Assembly (NCBI RefSeq): GCF_000519185.1
Contig: NZ_JAFA01000015.1
Span: 82,166-146,165, forward strand
Source of the DNA: Paraburkholderia nodosa DSM 21604
GTDB taxonomy: Bacteria; Pseudomonadota; Gammaproteobacteria; Burkholderiales; Burkholderiaceae
Direction of reading: 5' to 3'
DNA length: 64,000 nt
The position numbers and the translations under genes were made by a program. Shown here one piece after another: positions 54,398-64,000 of this stretch. The number at the start of each line of letters is the position of its first letter. Positions within the stretch are counted from its first letter, which is position 1. The notes beneath the pieces were generated by a model that was given only the letters and a program-made list of their open reading frames with translations, searched no databases and was not told where the DNA came from.

Positions 54398-56041
54398 TCA
54401 CGCCTTGCCGCCCTGTTTTGCGTCCTGCTTCGAACCTTGTCGCGAAGCGGTGAGCCCCTTGGCTCTGCCGGTTTGCGCATAGGCTTCGAGTGCACGCTGG
54501 CGCGCCAGTTCGTGCTCGACGACAGGTTCTGGATAATTTTTGCCGAGGCGCACGCCCGCCGCCTCGAGTTGCTGCGCGCCGGCCTTCCAGGGCTGGTGCA
54601 CGAGCGCGTCGGGCAGGCCCGCCAGCTCCGGCACCCAGTGCCGCACATAAGCGCCGCGCGGGTCGAACTTCTGGCCCTGCAGCACCGGATTGAAGATGCG
54701 GAAGTACGGCGCGGCATCCACGCCCGAGCCCGCCACCCACTGCCAGTTGGCCGGGTTGCTGGCCGGGTCGGCGTCGACGAGCGTGTCCCAGAACCAGGAC
54801 TCGCCCGCGCGCCAGTCGATCAGCAAATGCTTGCTCAGGAACGACGCCGCGACCATGCGCACGCGGTTGTGCATCCAGCCCGTGTGCCAAAGCTCGCGCA
54901 TGCCGGCATCGACGAGCGGGTAGCCGGTCAGCCCGCGCTGCCACGCTTTCAGGCCAGCCGTGTCCTTGCGCCACGGCATGGCGTCGAAAGCGGGACGCAG
55001 GTTGCGCGTTGCCAGATCGGCGTAGTGAAAGCGCTGGTAGTGACAGAACTCCCGCCAGCCCAGCTCGCTCGCGAACTTTTCGGCGCTCGCGGCGCGGCGC
55101 GCCGATCCACGTCCGTGCGCGTGCTGCGCCGCCCCGAGCGCCGCCCAGACCTGGCGCGGCGAAATTGCGCCGACGGCGAGATACGGGGAGAGGCGGCTCG
55201 TGGCGGCGTCGCCGGGTTCGTCGCGCTCGCCGGCGTAGGCGTCGAGGTCGGTGGCGAGGAACGCGCGCAGACGCTCCAGCGCGGCTTCCTCACCCGCTGG
55301 CCAGGCCTCGCGCAAGCCGCCCGACCAGTCGGGCGCGCGTGGTGCGAGGCCGAGTGCGTCAAGTTTCGATGCGCGCTGGGTAAGACGTGCTGGCAGCGAT
55401 TGAAAAATCATCCGTTCGGGCTCGCCTTCCGGCGGCGGCGGATCGCCCATGCGCAGGCAGGCGCGCCAGTAGGCGCTAAAGACTCGGAACGGCTCGCCGG
55501 ACTGATTGAGCACCGTCCACGGCTCGTTAAGGAGCTGGGCGCTGAAGCTCTCGACGCTGACGCCGCGCTCGCGCAGCGAAGCTTTGAGGGCGCGATCGAC
55601 CTCGCGTTGCGCCGCGCCGTAGCGGCGGTTCCAGTACACAGCTTGCGCGCCGGTTTCCGTAACGAGGGCGTCCAGAGTAGCCGCCTCGTCGCCCTGCAAG
55701 AGCAGCAGGCGGCCGCCGCGGGCAGCCAGCGCCGCTTCGAGCGAGCGCAGCGACGCATGACGCCACCAGCGCGCCGCACCGCCCTCCGGCCGCTCGCCCG
55801 AGGCGTGCGGATCGTGGATCCAGACACAGATCAGCGGGAGGCCGCTCGCCGTGGCCTGCGCCAGCGCGGGCTGGTCGGCAAGCCGGAGATCGTCGCGAAA
55901 CCAGACGATGGCGGGCGCTTGATTGGCACTAACGCGGGAAGAAACGGAAGAAGAAGGCAGACCGGACCTCGACCGGGAAACATTCGCACGGCACTGCGCA
56001 CGGGCCGTGCCGCAAAGGTCACGGAGCGTACCACGGCGCAC
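54398..56041 (-). CDS. phrB: Deoxyribodipyrimidine photolyase
   Basis: A 547-residue cryptochrome/photolyase-family protein. The N-terminal antenna domain begins after about 40 residues at AIVWFRDDLRLADQPAL. The FAD domain contains GWREFCHYQRFHYADL, KAWQRGLTGYPLVDAGMRELWHTGWMHNRVRM, DWRAGESWFWDTLVDADPASNPANWQWVAGSG and FRIFNPVLQGQKFDP, all highly conserved. It repairs cyclobutane pyrimidine dimers using light. The GTG at 56041 is the only usable start upstream of the domain; the first 40 residues look non-conserved, so the true start could be atypical. A long antisense frame is an artefact. Confidence 0.93.
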   Translation of the reverse strand: MRRGTLRDLCGTARAQCRANVSRSRSGLPSSSVSSRVSANQAPAIVWFRDDLRLADQPALAQATASGLPLICVWIHDPHASGERPEGGAARWWRHASLRSLEAALAARGGRLLLLQGDEAATLDALVTETGAQAVYWNRRYGAAQREVDRALKASLRERGVSVESFSAQLLNEPWTVLNQSGEPFRVFSAYWRACLRMGDPPPPEGEPERMIFQSLPARLTQRASKLDALGLAPRAPDWSGGLREAWPAGEEAALERLRAFLATDLDAYAGERDEPGDAATSRLSPYLAVGAISPRQVWAALGAAQHAHGRGSARRAASAEKFASELGWREFCHYQRFHYADLATRNLRPAFDAMPWRKDTAGLKAWQRGLTGYPLVDAGMRELWHTGWMHNRVRMVAASFLSKHLLIDWRAGESWFWDTLVDADPASNPANWQWVAGSGVDAAPYFRIFNPVLQGQKFDPRGAYVRHWVPELAGLPDALVHQPWKAGAQQLEAAGVRLGKNYPEPVVEHELARQRALEAYAQTGRAKGLTASRQGSKQDAKQGGKA

Positions 56042-56049
56042 GGCGGCGA

Positions 56050-56778
56050 TTAATCCGTATCAATGCCCGTATCGGCGCGTACGTCGACGCGACGAGGCCC
56101 CACGCCCTCGGTAATGAGCGCGACCGCATGGCGCGCGATCGCCTCGACACCCACGTGAGGCTGCTGCGCGTCGCCGCGCCACATCTGGCTGGTGGCGAGC
56201 GGCAGCAGCGTGAGGCCCATCAGCGACTGGAACAGCAGCGAAGGCTCCAGCGCCGCGTTGAGCCGGCCCTCGCGCTGCCAGCGCGCAATTGCCGTGTGGG
56301 CCGTTTCCTGGTGCTCGCGGCCGAGGCGCTCGAGCATGCGCTGGCGCAGCACGCCGCCCTCGCTGATGACGTCGCGCACCCACAGCGGCGGAAACCAGGG
56401 ATTGCGCTGCCCCAACGCCACGAAGCGCTGCGCGAGCGCGGTGAGCGCCGCCACGGGATCGTCGGGATGCTCCGCGAAGATGTCGCCAAGCGCCTCGCGC
56501 AGCGGCACGAAACGCTCGTCGATCAGCACGTCGATCAGTTGATCGCGCGTCTTGAAGTAGTAGTGGACCATCGCGGGCGTCACGCCTGCCTCGCGGGCGA
56601 TGGCGGCAAGCGACGTGTCGAGAATGCCCTGGCGCGCAAACAATGCAAGCGCCGCGTCGATCAGACGCGCGCGCTGCTCCGCCCCGCCCACGCCGCCACT
56701 CGGCCGGCCGGGACGGCGGGCGGCGGGCCGGCCTGATGTGCCGCCTGCGCTGTCGAGGGTGGGTTCTGGCACTTTCAT
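56050..56778 (-). CDS. TetR-family repressor
   Basis: A 242-residue regulator. The helix-turn-helix is at about residues 38-85 (LIDAALALFARQGILDTSLAAIAREAGVTPAMVHYYFKTRDQL). The N-terminus (residues 1-35) is a Pro/Arg/Gly-rich arm. The C-terminal ligand domain is helical (about 100-225). It is divergent from the DHA2 efflux gene across 88 bases that contain a consensus promoter with an operator-like palindrome, so it most likely represses the pump and is relieved by a substrate. The inducer is unknown. Confidence 0.9.
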   Translation of the reverse strand: MKVPEPTLDSAGGTSGRPAARRPGRPSGGVGGAEQRARLIDAALALFARQGILDTSLAAIAREAGVTPAMVHYYFKTRDQLIDVLIDERFVPLREALGDIFAEHPDDPVAALTALAQRFVALGQRNPWFPPLWVRDVISEGGVLRQRMLERLGREHQETAHTAIARWQREGRLNAALEPSLLFQSLMGLTLLPLATSQMWRGDAQQPHVGVEAIARHAVALITEGVGPRRVDVRADTGIDTD

Positions 56779-56807
56779 GGATGTTTTATCGGGTAACGAA
56801 TTGAATT

Positions 56808-56836
56808 TTGACCAACTGGAACAATTGTCCTAATAT
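56808..56836 (+). promoter_or_regulatory. Sigma-70 promoter of the DHA2 pump with overlapping operator
   Basis: TTGACC (-35, 56808-56813), a 17-base spacer and TAATAT (-10, 56831-56836) form a near-consensus promoter. The palindrome ACAATTGT (56821-56828) sits in the spacer, ideal for repression by the divergent TetR protein. Confidence 0.7.
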
Positions 56837-56851
56837 TAACCTCCGAATTAA

Positions 56852-58459
<1,608 letters not shown>

Positions 58460-58485
58460 GCGCGTTTCCCTGATTTTTCCCTTCC

Positions 58486-58512
58486 AGCCAGCGGCTCCCC
58501 GCTGGCTTTTTT
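58486..58512 (+). terminator. Rho-independent terminator after the DHA2 pump
   Basis: A 9-base stem AGCCAGCGG/CCGCTGGCT (58486-58494 with 58499-58507) is followed immediately by TTTTT, 27 bases past the stop. Confidence 0.85.
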
Positions 58513-58718
58513 GTGCCTCGCGAACCGGCATTACATCGACCTGATGGGGCCTGATGGAGCCCGTTCGCACCACCATTACATTTTCCACACATTTAATTAC
58601 AGTTAGCTAAAATCGCGGGCATCGCGCGCCGGGACCCGGCGGCGCGCGTTCCAACTCTCGCGACGGCCGCATGACGGCCGCTCGCCACAAAACACACAAA
58701 CCAGGAGAAGACCCGCCC

Positions 58719-60023
58719 ATGGACGTCCAGACCGACCAAACCACGCTATCCGCGCAAGACACGAGGCGACGCGTATTCGCCATCGTCGGCGCCTCGTCGG
58801 GCAATCTCGTCGAGTGGTTCGACTTCTATATCTACTCGTTCTGCGCGCTGTATTTCGCGCCCGCGTTCTTCCCGAGCGGCAACACCACCACGCAGTTGCT
58901 CAACACCGCCGGCGTGTTCGCCGCGGGCTTCCTCATGCGGCCCATCGGCGGCTGGCTGTTCGGCCGCATCGCCGACCGCCACGGCCGCCGCACCGCGATG
59001 ATGATCTCAGTGCTCATGATGTGCGGCGGCTCGCTCGTGATCGCCATGCTGCCCACCTACGCGCAGATCGGCGCGTTCGCCCCGTTCCTGCTGCTGCTCG
59101 CGCGGCTCTTCCAGGGGCTGTCGGTGGGCGGCGAGTACGGCACGAGCGCGACCTACATGAGCGAGGTCGCGCTCAAGGGCCGGCGCGGCTTCTTCGCGTC
59201 GTTCCAGTACGTCACGCTGATCGGCGGCCAGCTCTGCGCGCTGCTCGTGCTCGTGATCCTGCAGCAAACGCTTTCCACCGAAGAACTGAAGGCCTGGGGC
59301 TGGCGCATTCCGTTCGTGGTCGGCGCATTCGCCGCGCTGATCTCGCTCTATCTGCGCAAATCGCTCGACGAAACCTCGACGAACGAGTCGCGCCACAAAC
59401 GCGACGCGGGCACGATTCGCGGCGTGTGGCAGCACAAGGGCGCGTTCTTCACGGTGGTGGGCTTCACGGCAGGCGGCTCGCTGATCTTCTACACGTTCAC
59501 GACCTACATGCAGAAGTACCTCGTGAACACGGCCGGCATGCACGCGAAAACCGCCAGCAGCGTGATGACCTGCGCGCTCTTCGTCTACATGCTGATGCAG
59601 CCGGTGTTCGGCGCACTGTCCGACAAGATCGGCCGCCGCACGTCGATGATCCTGTTCGGCGCATTCGCGGTGATCGGCACGGTGCCGCTCATGCACGCGC
59701 TCAAGGACGTGTCGAGCCCGGTGGCCGCGTTCGCGCTGATCACGGTGGCGCTGGCGATCGTCAGCTTCTACACGTCGATCAGCGGCCTCATCAAGGCCGA
59801 GATGTTCCCGCCCGAAGTGCGCGCGATGGGCGTGGGCCTCTCGTACGCGGTGGCCAACGCGCTGTTCGGCGGCTCGGCCGAATACGTCGCGCTGTGGTTC
59901 AAGTCCGTCGGCAGCGAGTCGACGTTCTACTGGTACGTGACCGCGTTGTGCGCGATTTCGCTGATCGTCTCGTGGCGCATGCGCGATCCGTCGAAGGAAG
60001 GCTATCTGCGTCACGAACCGTAA
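58719..60023 (+). CDS. kgtP: Alpha-ketoglutarate permease
   Basis: A 434-residue MHS-family symporter that is strikingly similar to E. coli KgtP (432 residues) along its length. Shared blocks are [20 protein letters not shown] near residue 16, [58 protein letters not shown] and [17 protein letters not shown]. It takes up 2-oxoglutarate with protons across the inner membrane. ATG at 58719 has AGGAGAAG upstream. It is convergent with the MocR-type gene, with 18 bases between stops. Related dicarboxylates cannot be excluded. Confidence 0.92.
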   Translation: MDVQTDQTTLSAQDTRRRVFAIVGASSGNLVEWFDFYIYSFCALYFAPAFFPSGNTTTQLLNTAGVFAAGFLMRPIGGWLFGRIADRHGRRTAMMISVLMMCGGSLVIAMLPTYAQIGAFAPFLLLLARLFQGLSVGGEYGTSATYMSEVALKGRRGFFASFQYVTLIGGQLCALLVLVILQQTLSTEELKAWGWRIPFVVGAFAALISLYLRKSLDETSTNESRHKRDAGTIRGVWQHKGAFFTVVGFTAGGSLIFYTFTTYMQKYLVNTAGMHAKTASSVMTCALFVYMLMQPVFGALSDKIGRRTSMILFGAFAVIGTVPLMHALKDVSSPVAAFALITVALAIVSFYTSISGLIKAEMFPPEVRAMGVGLSYAVANALFGGSAEYVALWFKSVGSESTFYWYVTALCAISLIVSWRMRDPSKEGYLRHEP

Positions 60024-60041
60024 TGCACGGGCGCGGCCGCT

Positions 60042-61460
60042 TCATGCAGGCTGCGCCACCCGCTCCATCGCACGCTGCAATGTTTCGTAGACCTTCGGAC
60101 GATTGCACTGCGAAACATTGAAGCGCAGAAAATCGCCCGCGCTGCGCGACACGCTGAACACGTTGCCCGGCGCGAGCACCACGCCTTCCACCAGCGCCTC
60201 GCGCGCGATCTGTGCGGCGTCGAGTCCATCCGGCAATTGCGCCCATACGAATAGTCCCGCCTGCGGACGCGTCCATGCGGTCAGGCCCAGCGCCGCGAGC
60301 CGCTGCAGCGTTTCGCCCATGGCGTCGGCGAGCTTCACGCGCAAGCCGTCCAGGTGCCGCCGATAGGTGCCGTCCACGAGCAGGCGATGCACGAGTTCCG
60401 CCACCATCTCCCCATTGCCGAACGAGACTGCGAGCTTGAGATCCACGAGCGGCTCGATCCAGTCGGCGCGCGCCGCGATGAAACCGCAGCGCGCCGCCGC
60501 CGACATCGTCTTCGAAAAGCTGCCGATCGTCACGACGCGCGCTAGCCCGTCGAAGGCCGCGAGGCGCGGCGCGGGCTCGATCTCGAAGTCGGCGAAGATA
60601 TCGTCCTCGACGATCAGGAGGTCGTGTTCCTCCGCGAGCTTGAGCAGGCGATGCGCGACGGCGGGCGCGAGCGTCGCGCCAGTGGGGTTGTGGACCGCCG
60701 AGTTCGTCACGTAGAGGCGCGGGCGCGATTCGGCCAGCGTGCGCTCGAACGCGGCGAGATCCGGGCCCGTCGGCGTGTACGGCACGCCGACCACGCGCAC
60801 GCGATGCGCGCGCAGCAGCGCCTGGAAATTGAAGTAGCACGGGTCGTCCACGAGCACGGTGTCGCCCGGCTCCAGCAGAAAGCGGCACAGCAGGTCGAGC
60901 GCCTGGGTGCCGCCGTCGGTCAGCACGATCTGCCCGGGCGCCGCCTCCACGCCGTGCTGGCCGAGCCGCCATGCCAGCTGCTGGCGCAGCGCCGGCAGGC
61001 CGAGCGGCGAGGCGTAATCGGTGAGCGGCGCGCGCGGGTCGCGTGCGAGGGCGCGCAGTGCGCGCCGCACGGCGTCCTGCGGCAGCCACGAGGCGGGCAG
61101 CCAGCCGCAGCCGGGCCGCAGCGCGTCGGCGTCGGTCTGCAGCGACTGGCGCGTGAGCCAGAGCGGATCGATCTCGCGGTCGAGCTGCGGCCCGAGCGCG
61201 GCGAGCGCGAGCGGCGGCGCGTGCCCGGCCACGAAAAATCCGGCGCCGCGCCGCGCGACGAGCACGCCTTCGGCGACGAGGCGCTCGTAGGCCTCCACCA
61301 CCGTCGAGTTCGACACGCCAAGCTGCTCGCTCATCGCCCGGATGGACGGCACGCGCGCGCCCGCAGCCAGCGAGCGCGCGGCAATGCGCTCGCGCAGCGC
61401 CTGCATCACCTGCTCGACGCGCGTCATGGGCAGGGCTTGCGCCCTCGCTCTGTCTTTCAT
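60042..61460 (-). CDS. MocR/PdxR-family GntR-aminotransferase regulator
   Basis: A 472-residue protein with a GntR winged helix (about residues 15-80: VEQVMQALRERIAARSLAAG, PSIRAMSEQLGVSNSTVVEAYERLVAEG) fused to a fold-I aminotransferase-like domain. The PLP Lys lies in IGSFSKTMSAAARCGFIA near residue 314, and VHNPTGATL and DDPCYFNF are aminotransferase motifs. The ATG at 61460 has GGAG eight bases upstream. It is divergent from an EamA exporter, a common MocR arrangement, so it probably senses a PLP-linked amino compound and controls that exporter. The effector is unknown. Confidence 0.9.
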   Translation of the reverse strand: MKDRARAQALPMTRVEQVMQALRERIAARSLAAGARVPSIRAMSEQLGVSNSTVVEAYERLVAEGVLVARRGAGFFVAGHAPPLALAALGPQLDREIDPLWLTRQSLQTDADALRPGCGWLPASWLPQDAVRRALRALARDPRAPLTDYASPLGLPALRQQLAWRLGQHGVEAAPGQIVLTDGGTQALDLLCRFLLEPGDTVLVDDPCYFNFQALLRAHRVRVVGVPYTPTGPDLAAFERTLAESRPRLYVTNSAVHNPTGATLAPAVAHRLLKLAEEHDLLIVEDDIFADFEIEPAPRLAAFDGLARVVTIGSFSKTMSAAARCGFIAARADWIEPLVDLKLAVSFGNGEMVAELVHRLLVDGTYRRHLDGLRVKLADAMGETLQRLAALGLTAWTRPQAGLFVWAQLPDGLDAAQIAREALVEGVVLAPGNVFSVSRSAGDFLRFNVSQCNRPKVYETLQRAMERVAQPA

Positions 61461-61461
61461 C

Positions 61462-61503
61462 TGTACTGCTCCGTGTTCAATACAGTTTGAACAAATTGTA
61501 CTG
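61462..61503. promoter_or_regulatory. Candidate MocR operator region
   Basis: A perfect 20-base palindrome with arms TGTTCAA (61474-61480) and TTGAACA (61487-61493) is flanked by direct repeats TGTACTG at 61462-61468 and 61497-61503, 35 bases apart. It lies at the 5' edge of the MocR gene, in the gap to the divergent EamA gene. MocR dimers typically bind direct repeats, which fits. Confidence 0.55.
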
Positions 61504-61579
61504 ATCTGTAGCTTACCCTCGCGCGGCGCGGCGCGCATCATCGGGGATCGATCTCCGATCTTCCCTCTTGCCCAAGCCC

Positions 61580-62503
61580 ATGCGCAAAACGCTCGATTCC
61601 ACCACCGACGGCTGGCTCTGCGGCCTCGCAGGCGTCCTCATCTTCAGCGGCTCGCTGCCCGCCACGCGGCTCGCCGTGCTCGGCTTTGCCCCCGTGTTCC
61701 TCACCAGCGTGCGCGCGACCATCGCGGGTATCCTCAGCGTGCTGCTGCTTGTTGCGCTGCGCGCGGCGCGGCCCGCGCGCGCCGAGGTCTGGCCGCTCGT
61801 CATCGTCGCGCTCGGCGTCGTGGTGGGCTTCCCGCTCCTCACGGCGCTCGCGCTCCAGCACGTGAGTTCGGCGCACGCCATCGTGTTCGTCGGCTTGCTG
61901 CCGCTCGCCACGGCCGGGTTCGGCGTGCTGCGTGGGGGCGAGCGTCCGCAGCCGGCCTTCTGGATCTTTTCCGCGGCGGGTAGCGCCGCCGTGGTGGCGT
62001 TCGCGCTGCGCCACGGCATCGACGCCTCGCCGCTCGGCGACGCGCTCATGCTCGGCGCGATCGTCGTGTGCGGGCTCGGCTATGCGGAAGGCGCGCGGCT
62101 CTCGCGGCGCCTGGGCGGCTGGCAGGTGATCTGCTGGGCGCTCGTGATCTCGCTGCCCCTGATGGCGCCGCTCGCGTGGTGGCTGCGGCCCGCTTCGCTC
62201 GCCGCAGTGGGCGCGGCCTCGTGGTGGGGGCTTGCCTATGTGTCGCTCTTCAGCATGCTGATCGGCTTCGTATTCTGGTATCGCGGGCTCGCGCTCGGCG
62301 GCATTGCGGGCGTTGGGCAGTTGCAGCTGCTGCAGCCGTTTTTCGGCTTCGTGCTCGCGGCGCTGCTGCTGCACGAGTCTGTGCCGCCCGCGATGATCGC
62401 CGTCACCGCCGTGGTGATCGCGTGCGTGGCAGGCGCGCGGCGCTTCGGGCGCGCGAGCGGCGCTTCCGCTGTCGCGAATCGCGCGGGCACGCAGCGCGTC
62501 TAG
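61580..62503 (+). CDS. EamA/DMT-family transporter
   Basis: A 307-residue membrane protein with ten predicted helices in two EamA repeats (GLAGVLIFSGSLPATRLAVLGFAPVFLTSVR in the first; QVICWALVISLPLMAPLAWWL and the end of the second). It probably exports an amino acid or related metabolite. ATG at 61580 is chosen over the nearby TTG at 61568. No strong ribosome binding site is visible. The divergent MocR regulator is its likely controller. Confidence 0.88.
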   Translation: MRKTLDSTTDGWLCGLAGVLIFSGSLPATRLAVLGFAPVFLTSVRATIAGILSVLLLVALRAARPARAEVWPLVIVALGVVVGFPLLTALALQHVSSAHAIVFVGLLPLATAGFGVLRGGERPQPAFWIFSAAGSAAVVAFALRHGIDASPLGDALMLGAIVVCGLGYAEGARLSRRLGGWQVICWALVISLPLMAPLAWWLRPASLAAVGAASWWGLAYVSLFSMLIGFVFWYRGLALGGIAGVGQLQLLQPFFGFVLAALLLHESVPPAMIAVTAVVIACVAGARRFGRASGASAVANRAGTQRV

Positions 62504-62589
62504 GTCGGGCTTTTTTGGCGCGCTTCAAAAGCGCGCCCGCGCGAGGCATAGTGAGGAACGCAAACCTCCTTCGCGCCTCGCTCCAGCCG

Positions 62590-63126
62590 ATGAATCCACA
62601 CTCCGACGCGCTCGTGCGCGACGCCACCGCCGACGACTTTCCCGCCATCGCCGCGATCTACGCGCACCACGTGCTGCACGGCACGGCGTCGTTCGAGGAG
62701 ACGCCACCCTCGCTCGACGAACTCCTGCGCCGCCACGCCGCCGTGCGCGAACACGGCCTGCCCTGGCTCGTCGCCGAGATCGACGGCCGCGTGGCGGGCT
62801 ACTGCTACGCCACGCCCTACCGGCCGCGGCCGGCGTACCGCTTCACGGTCGAAGACTCGATCTATATCGACGAGGCGTTTCGCGGCCGCGGACTCGGCCA
62901 CACGCTGCTTGATGCGCTGATCGAGCGCTGCGAGGCAGGCCCGTGGCGGCAGATGATCGCCGTGGTCGCCGACCCGCGCGGCGGCTCGCTCAAGCTGCAC
63001 GAGCGCCTGGGCTTCGCGCTGACCGGCACGCTGCGCGGCGTAGGCTTCAAGCACGGCGAGTGGCGCGACACCGCGCTCATGCAGCGCACGCTCGGGCCGG
63101 GCGCGGATACTCCGCCCAAGGGCTGA
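62590..63126 (+). CDS. GNAT acetyltransferase, phosphinothricin/methionine-sulfoximine type
   Basis: A 178-residue acetyltransferase resembling Pat/MddA enzymes. Motifs are LVRDATADDFPAIAAIYAHHVLHGTASFEETPPS (N-terminal), VEDSIYIDEAFRGRGLGHTLLDALIE (acetyl-CoA binding, with RGRGLG) and LHERLGFALTGTLRGVGFKHGEWRDTALMQR. It would acetylate phosphinothricin, methionine sulfone or a related amino acid. ATG at 62590 lies 86 bases after the EamA stop, so a shared transcript is possible. The real physiological substrate is unknown. Confidence 0.9.
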   Translation: MNPHSDALVRDATADDFPAIAAIYAHHVLHGTASFEETPPSLDELLRRHAAVREHGLPWLVAEIDGRVAGYCYATPYRPRPAYRFTVEDSIYIDEAFRGRGLGHTLLDALIERCEAGPWRQMIAVVADPRGGSLKLHERLGFALTGTLRGVGFKHGEWRDTALMQRTLGPGADTPPKG

Positions 63127-63249
63127 CGCGCGACGCTCAAACGCATCGCGGCACGCCACGCGCGCGCCGCAAGCGAAACGCCGCTCGTACAATACGTCCT
63201 TTCGCAACGGAGCCAGACCCAAGGCTCCGCAGACAAGGACTGATTCGCC

Positions 63250-64000
63250 ATGCAACCCCTCCTCGAACACCTGAACCCGGCCAACTGGGGCTTCCTGTGG
63301 GACGCGCTCTCCGCGCTCGCGCTGCGCCTGTGCGCGGCAGCGGCAATCCTCTGGTTCGGCTGGTGGTTCTCCCGGCGCGTAGCCAACTGGATCGCGCGGC
63401 GCGGCGGCGGCATCGACCCCACGCTGCGCCCCATCGTGCGCGACACCGCCGTATGGGGCGTGCGCCTCGTCGCCGTCATCGGCGCGCTCTCGCAAATCGG
63501 CATCCAGACCGCCAGCATCGTCGCAGTGCTCGGTGCGGCCGGTCTCGCGATCGGTCTCGCGCTGCAGGGCACGCTGCAGAACATCGCGGCCGGCATCATG
63601 CTGTTGCTGCTGCGGCCGTTCAAGGTGGGCGACTATATCGACGGCGGCGGGGGGAGCGTCGCGGGCACCGTGGAGGCCGTGAACCTCTTCACCACGCGCC
63701 TCACGAAACCCGACGGCATCTGCGAATACGTGCCGAACGGCGCGCTATGGAGCAATTCGATCCGCAATTTCAGCCGCAATCCCACGCGCCGGCTCGACCT
63801 CGAAGTGGAAGTGTCGGTGCGCGACGACGTGAATCGCGCCATCGACGCGTTGCGCACGCTCGCCGCCGCCGACCCGCGCGTGCTGGCCTCGCCCGCGCCC
63901 CAAGTGATGGTGACGCGCTTCGACGACAGCACCGCCGTGCTCAACATTCGTGTGTGGTCGAACATCGACACCTTCTGGGACATGCGCTGGGAGCTTTCGC
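63250..64000 (+). CDS. MscS-family mechanosensitive channel (3' end outside window)
   Basis: 250 codons are visible before the right edge, so most of the protein is present. Helices lie at about residues 22-42, 72-90 and 92-125. The pore helix AAGLAIGLALQGTLQNIAAGIMLLL and the following RPFKVGDYID are the MscS signature. The cytoplasmic vestibule follows (GTVEAVNLFTTRLTKPDGICEYVPNGALWSNSIRNFSRNPTRR). It is small-conductance type with only three helices, like E. coli MscS. ATG at 63250 follows ACAAGGACTG. It would relieve turgor on osmotic downshift. Confidence 0.93.
   Translation, partial: MQPLLEHLNPANWGFLWDALSALALRLCAAAAILWFGWWFSRRVANWIARRGGGIDPTLRPIVRDTAVWGVRLVAVIGALSQIGIQTASIVAVLGAAGLAIGLALQGTLQNIAAGIMLLLLRPFKVGDYIDGGGGSVAGTVEAVNLFTTRLTKPDGICEYVPNGALWSNSIRNFSRNPTRRLDLEVEVSVRDDVNRAIDALRTLAAADPRVLASPAPQVMVTRFDDSTAVLNIRVWSNIDTFWDMRWELS

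Noticed and set aside
54437-56053. 538-codon open frame on the plus strand over the photolyase
   Set aside because: It is antisense to a firmly identified photolyase and has Arg/Ala/His-rich sequence without domains, as expected for shadow frames in GC-rich DNA.

Overview
This window is GC-rich chromosomal DNA that most resembles the Burkholderiaceae, probably Paraburkholderia, Burkholderia or Caballeronia. The evidence is small-protein families typical of that group (a DUF4148 secreted protein and a DUF3331 protein), the prpB-prpC-acnD-prpF methylcitrate locus with divergent prpR, a standalone OpgC-type acyltransferase, and dense NlpD/LysM, LysR and MHS-transporter content. I see no rRNA, tRNA, CRISPR array, prophage, insertion sequence or integrase, and base and codon use look even. 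It reads as ordinary chromosomal or chromid backbone with metabolic and regulatory islands.

Layout. 1-3700: a LysM/FecR-domain exported protein overlapping an OmpR-type response regulator, a small hypothetical gene, and a secreted SH3 protein with a Pro/Gly-rich tail. 3700-11570: an acetone carboxylase operon (acxABC) behind a near-consensus sigma-54 promoter, followed by its AcoR/AcxR-type activator, which may have its own sigma-54 promoter. 11650-15240: ribA, a CBS-domain protein, a gene-free stretch with a terminator-ended structured RNA candidate on the minus strand, a DUF4148 gene, a 3-methyladenine glycosylase and a hypothetical gene. 15250-23700: prpR diverging from prpB-prpC-acnD-prpF, with a sigma-54 promoter, tandem palindromes and a strong terminator. 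23750-29730: an NlpD/EnvC-like lipoprotein, an OpgC acyltransferase, an esterase, an AI-2E family transporter, DUF3331 and a hot-dog thioesterase. 29960-32535: adenosylcobalamin-dependent ribonucleotide reductase.

32550-38010: a LysR regulator diverging from an acyl-CoA dehydrogenase, CaiB-type CoA-transferase and MHS transporter operon, which looks like a catabolic unit of unknown substrate. 38017-43508: a globin-sensor/GAF/EAL phosphodiesterase, a 2-hydroxyacid dehydrogenase, and an AraC regulator divergent from a YahK-like aldehyde reductase. 43809-52139: a LysR regulator, a long-hairpin repeat, a C39-like protease-fold protein, a BetR-REC regulator convergent with a hybrid histidine kinase and a molybdopterin-oxidoreductase-fold secreted protein, a phosphoribosyltransferase-HAD fusion, and a NERD-helicase. 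52361-64000: GST, a Zur-like Fur protein, a single-domain response regulator, photolyase, TetR/DHA2 efflux, kgtP, MocR/EamA, a GNAT acetyltransferase and a truncated MscS channel.

The two best understood systems are acetone carboxylation to acetoacetate and propionyl-CoA oxidation by the methylcitrate cycle. Both are placed under sigma-54 enhancer-binding proteins encoded next to them. I found no clearly new multi-gene system. The least explained items are the phosphoribosyltransferase-HAD fusion, the BetR-REC/hybrid kinase/oxidoreductase set, the globin-GAF-EAL protein and the minus-strand structured RNA candidate at about 13070-13200.
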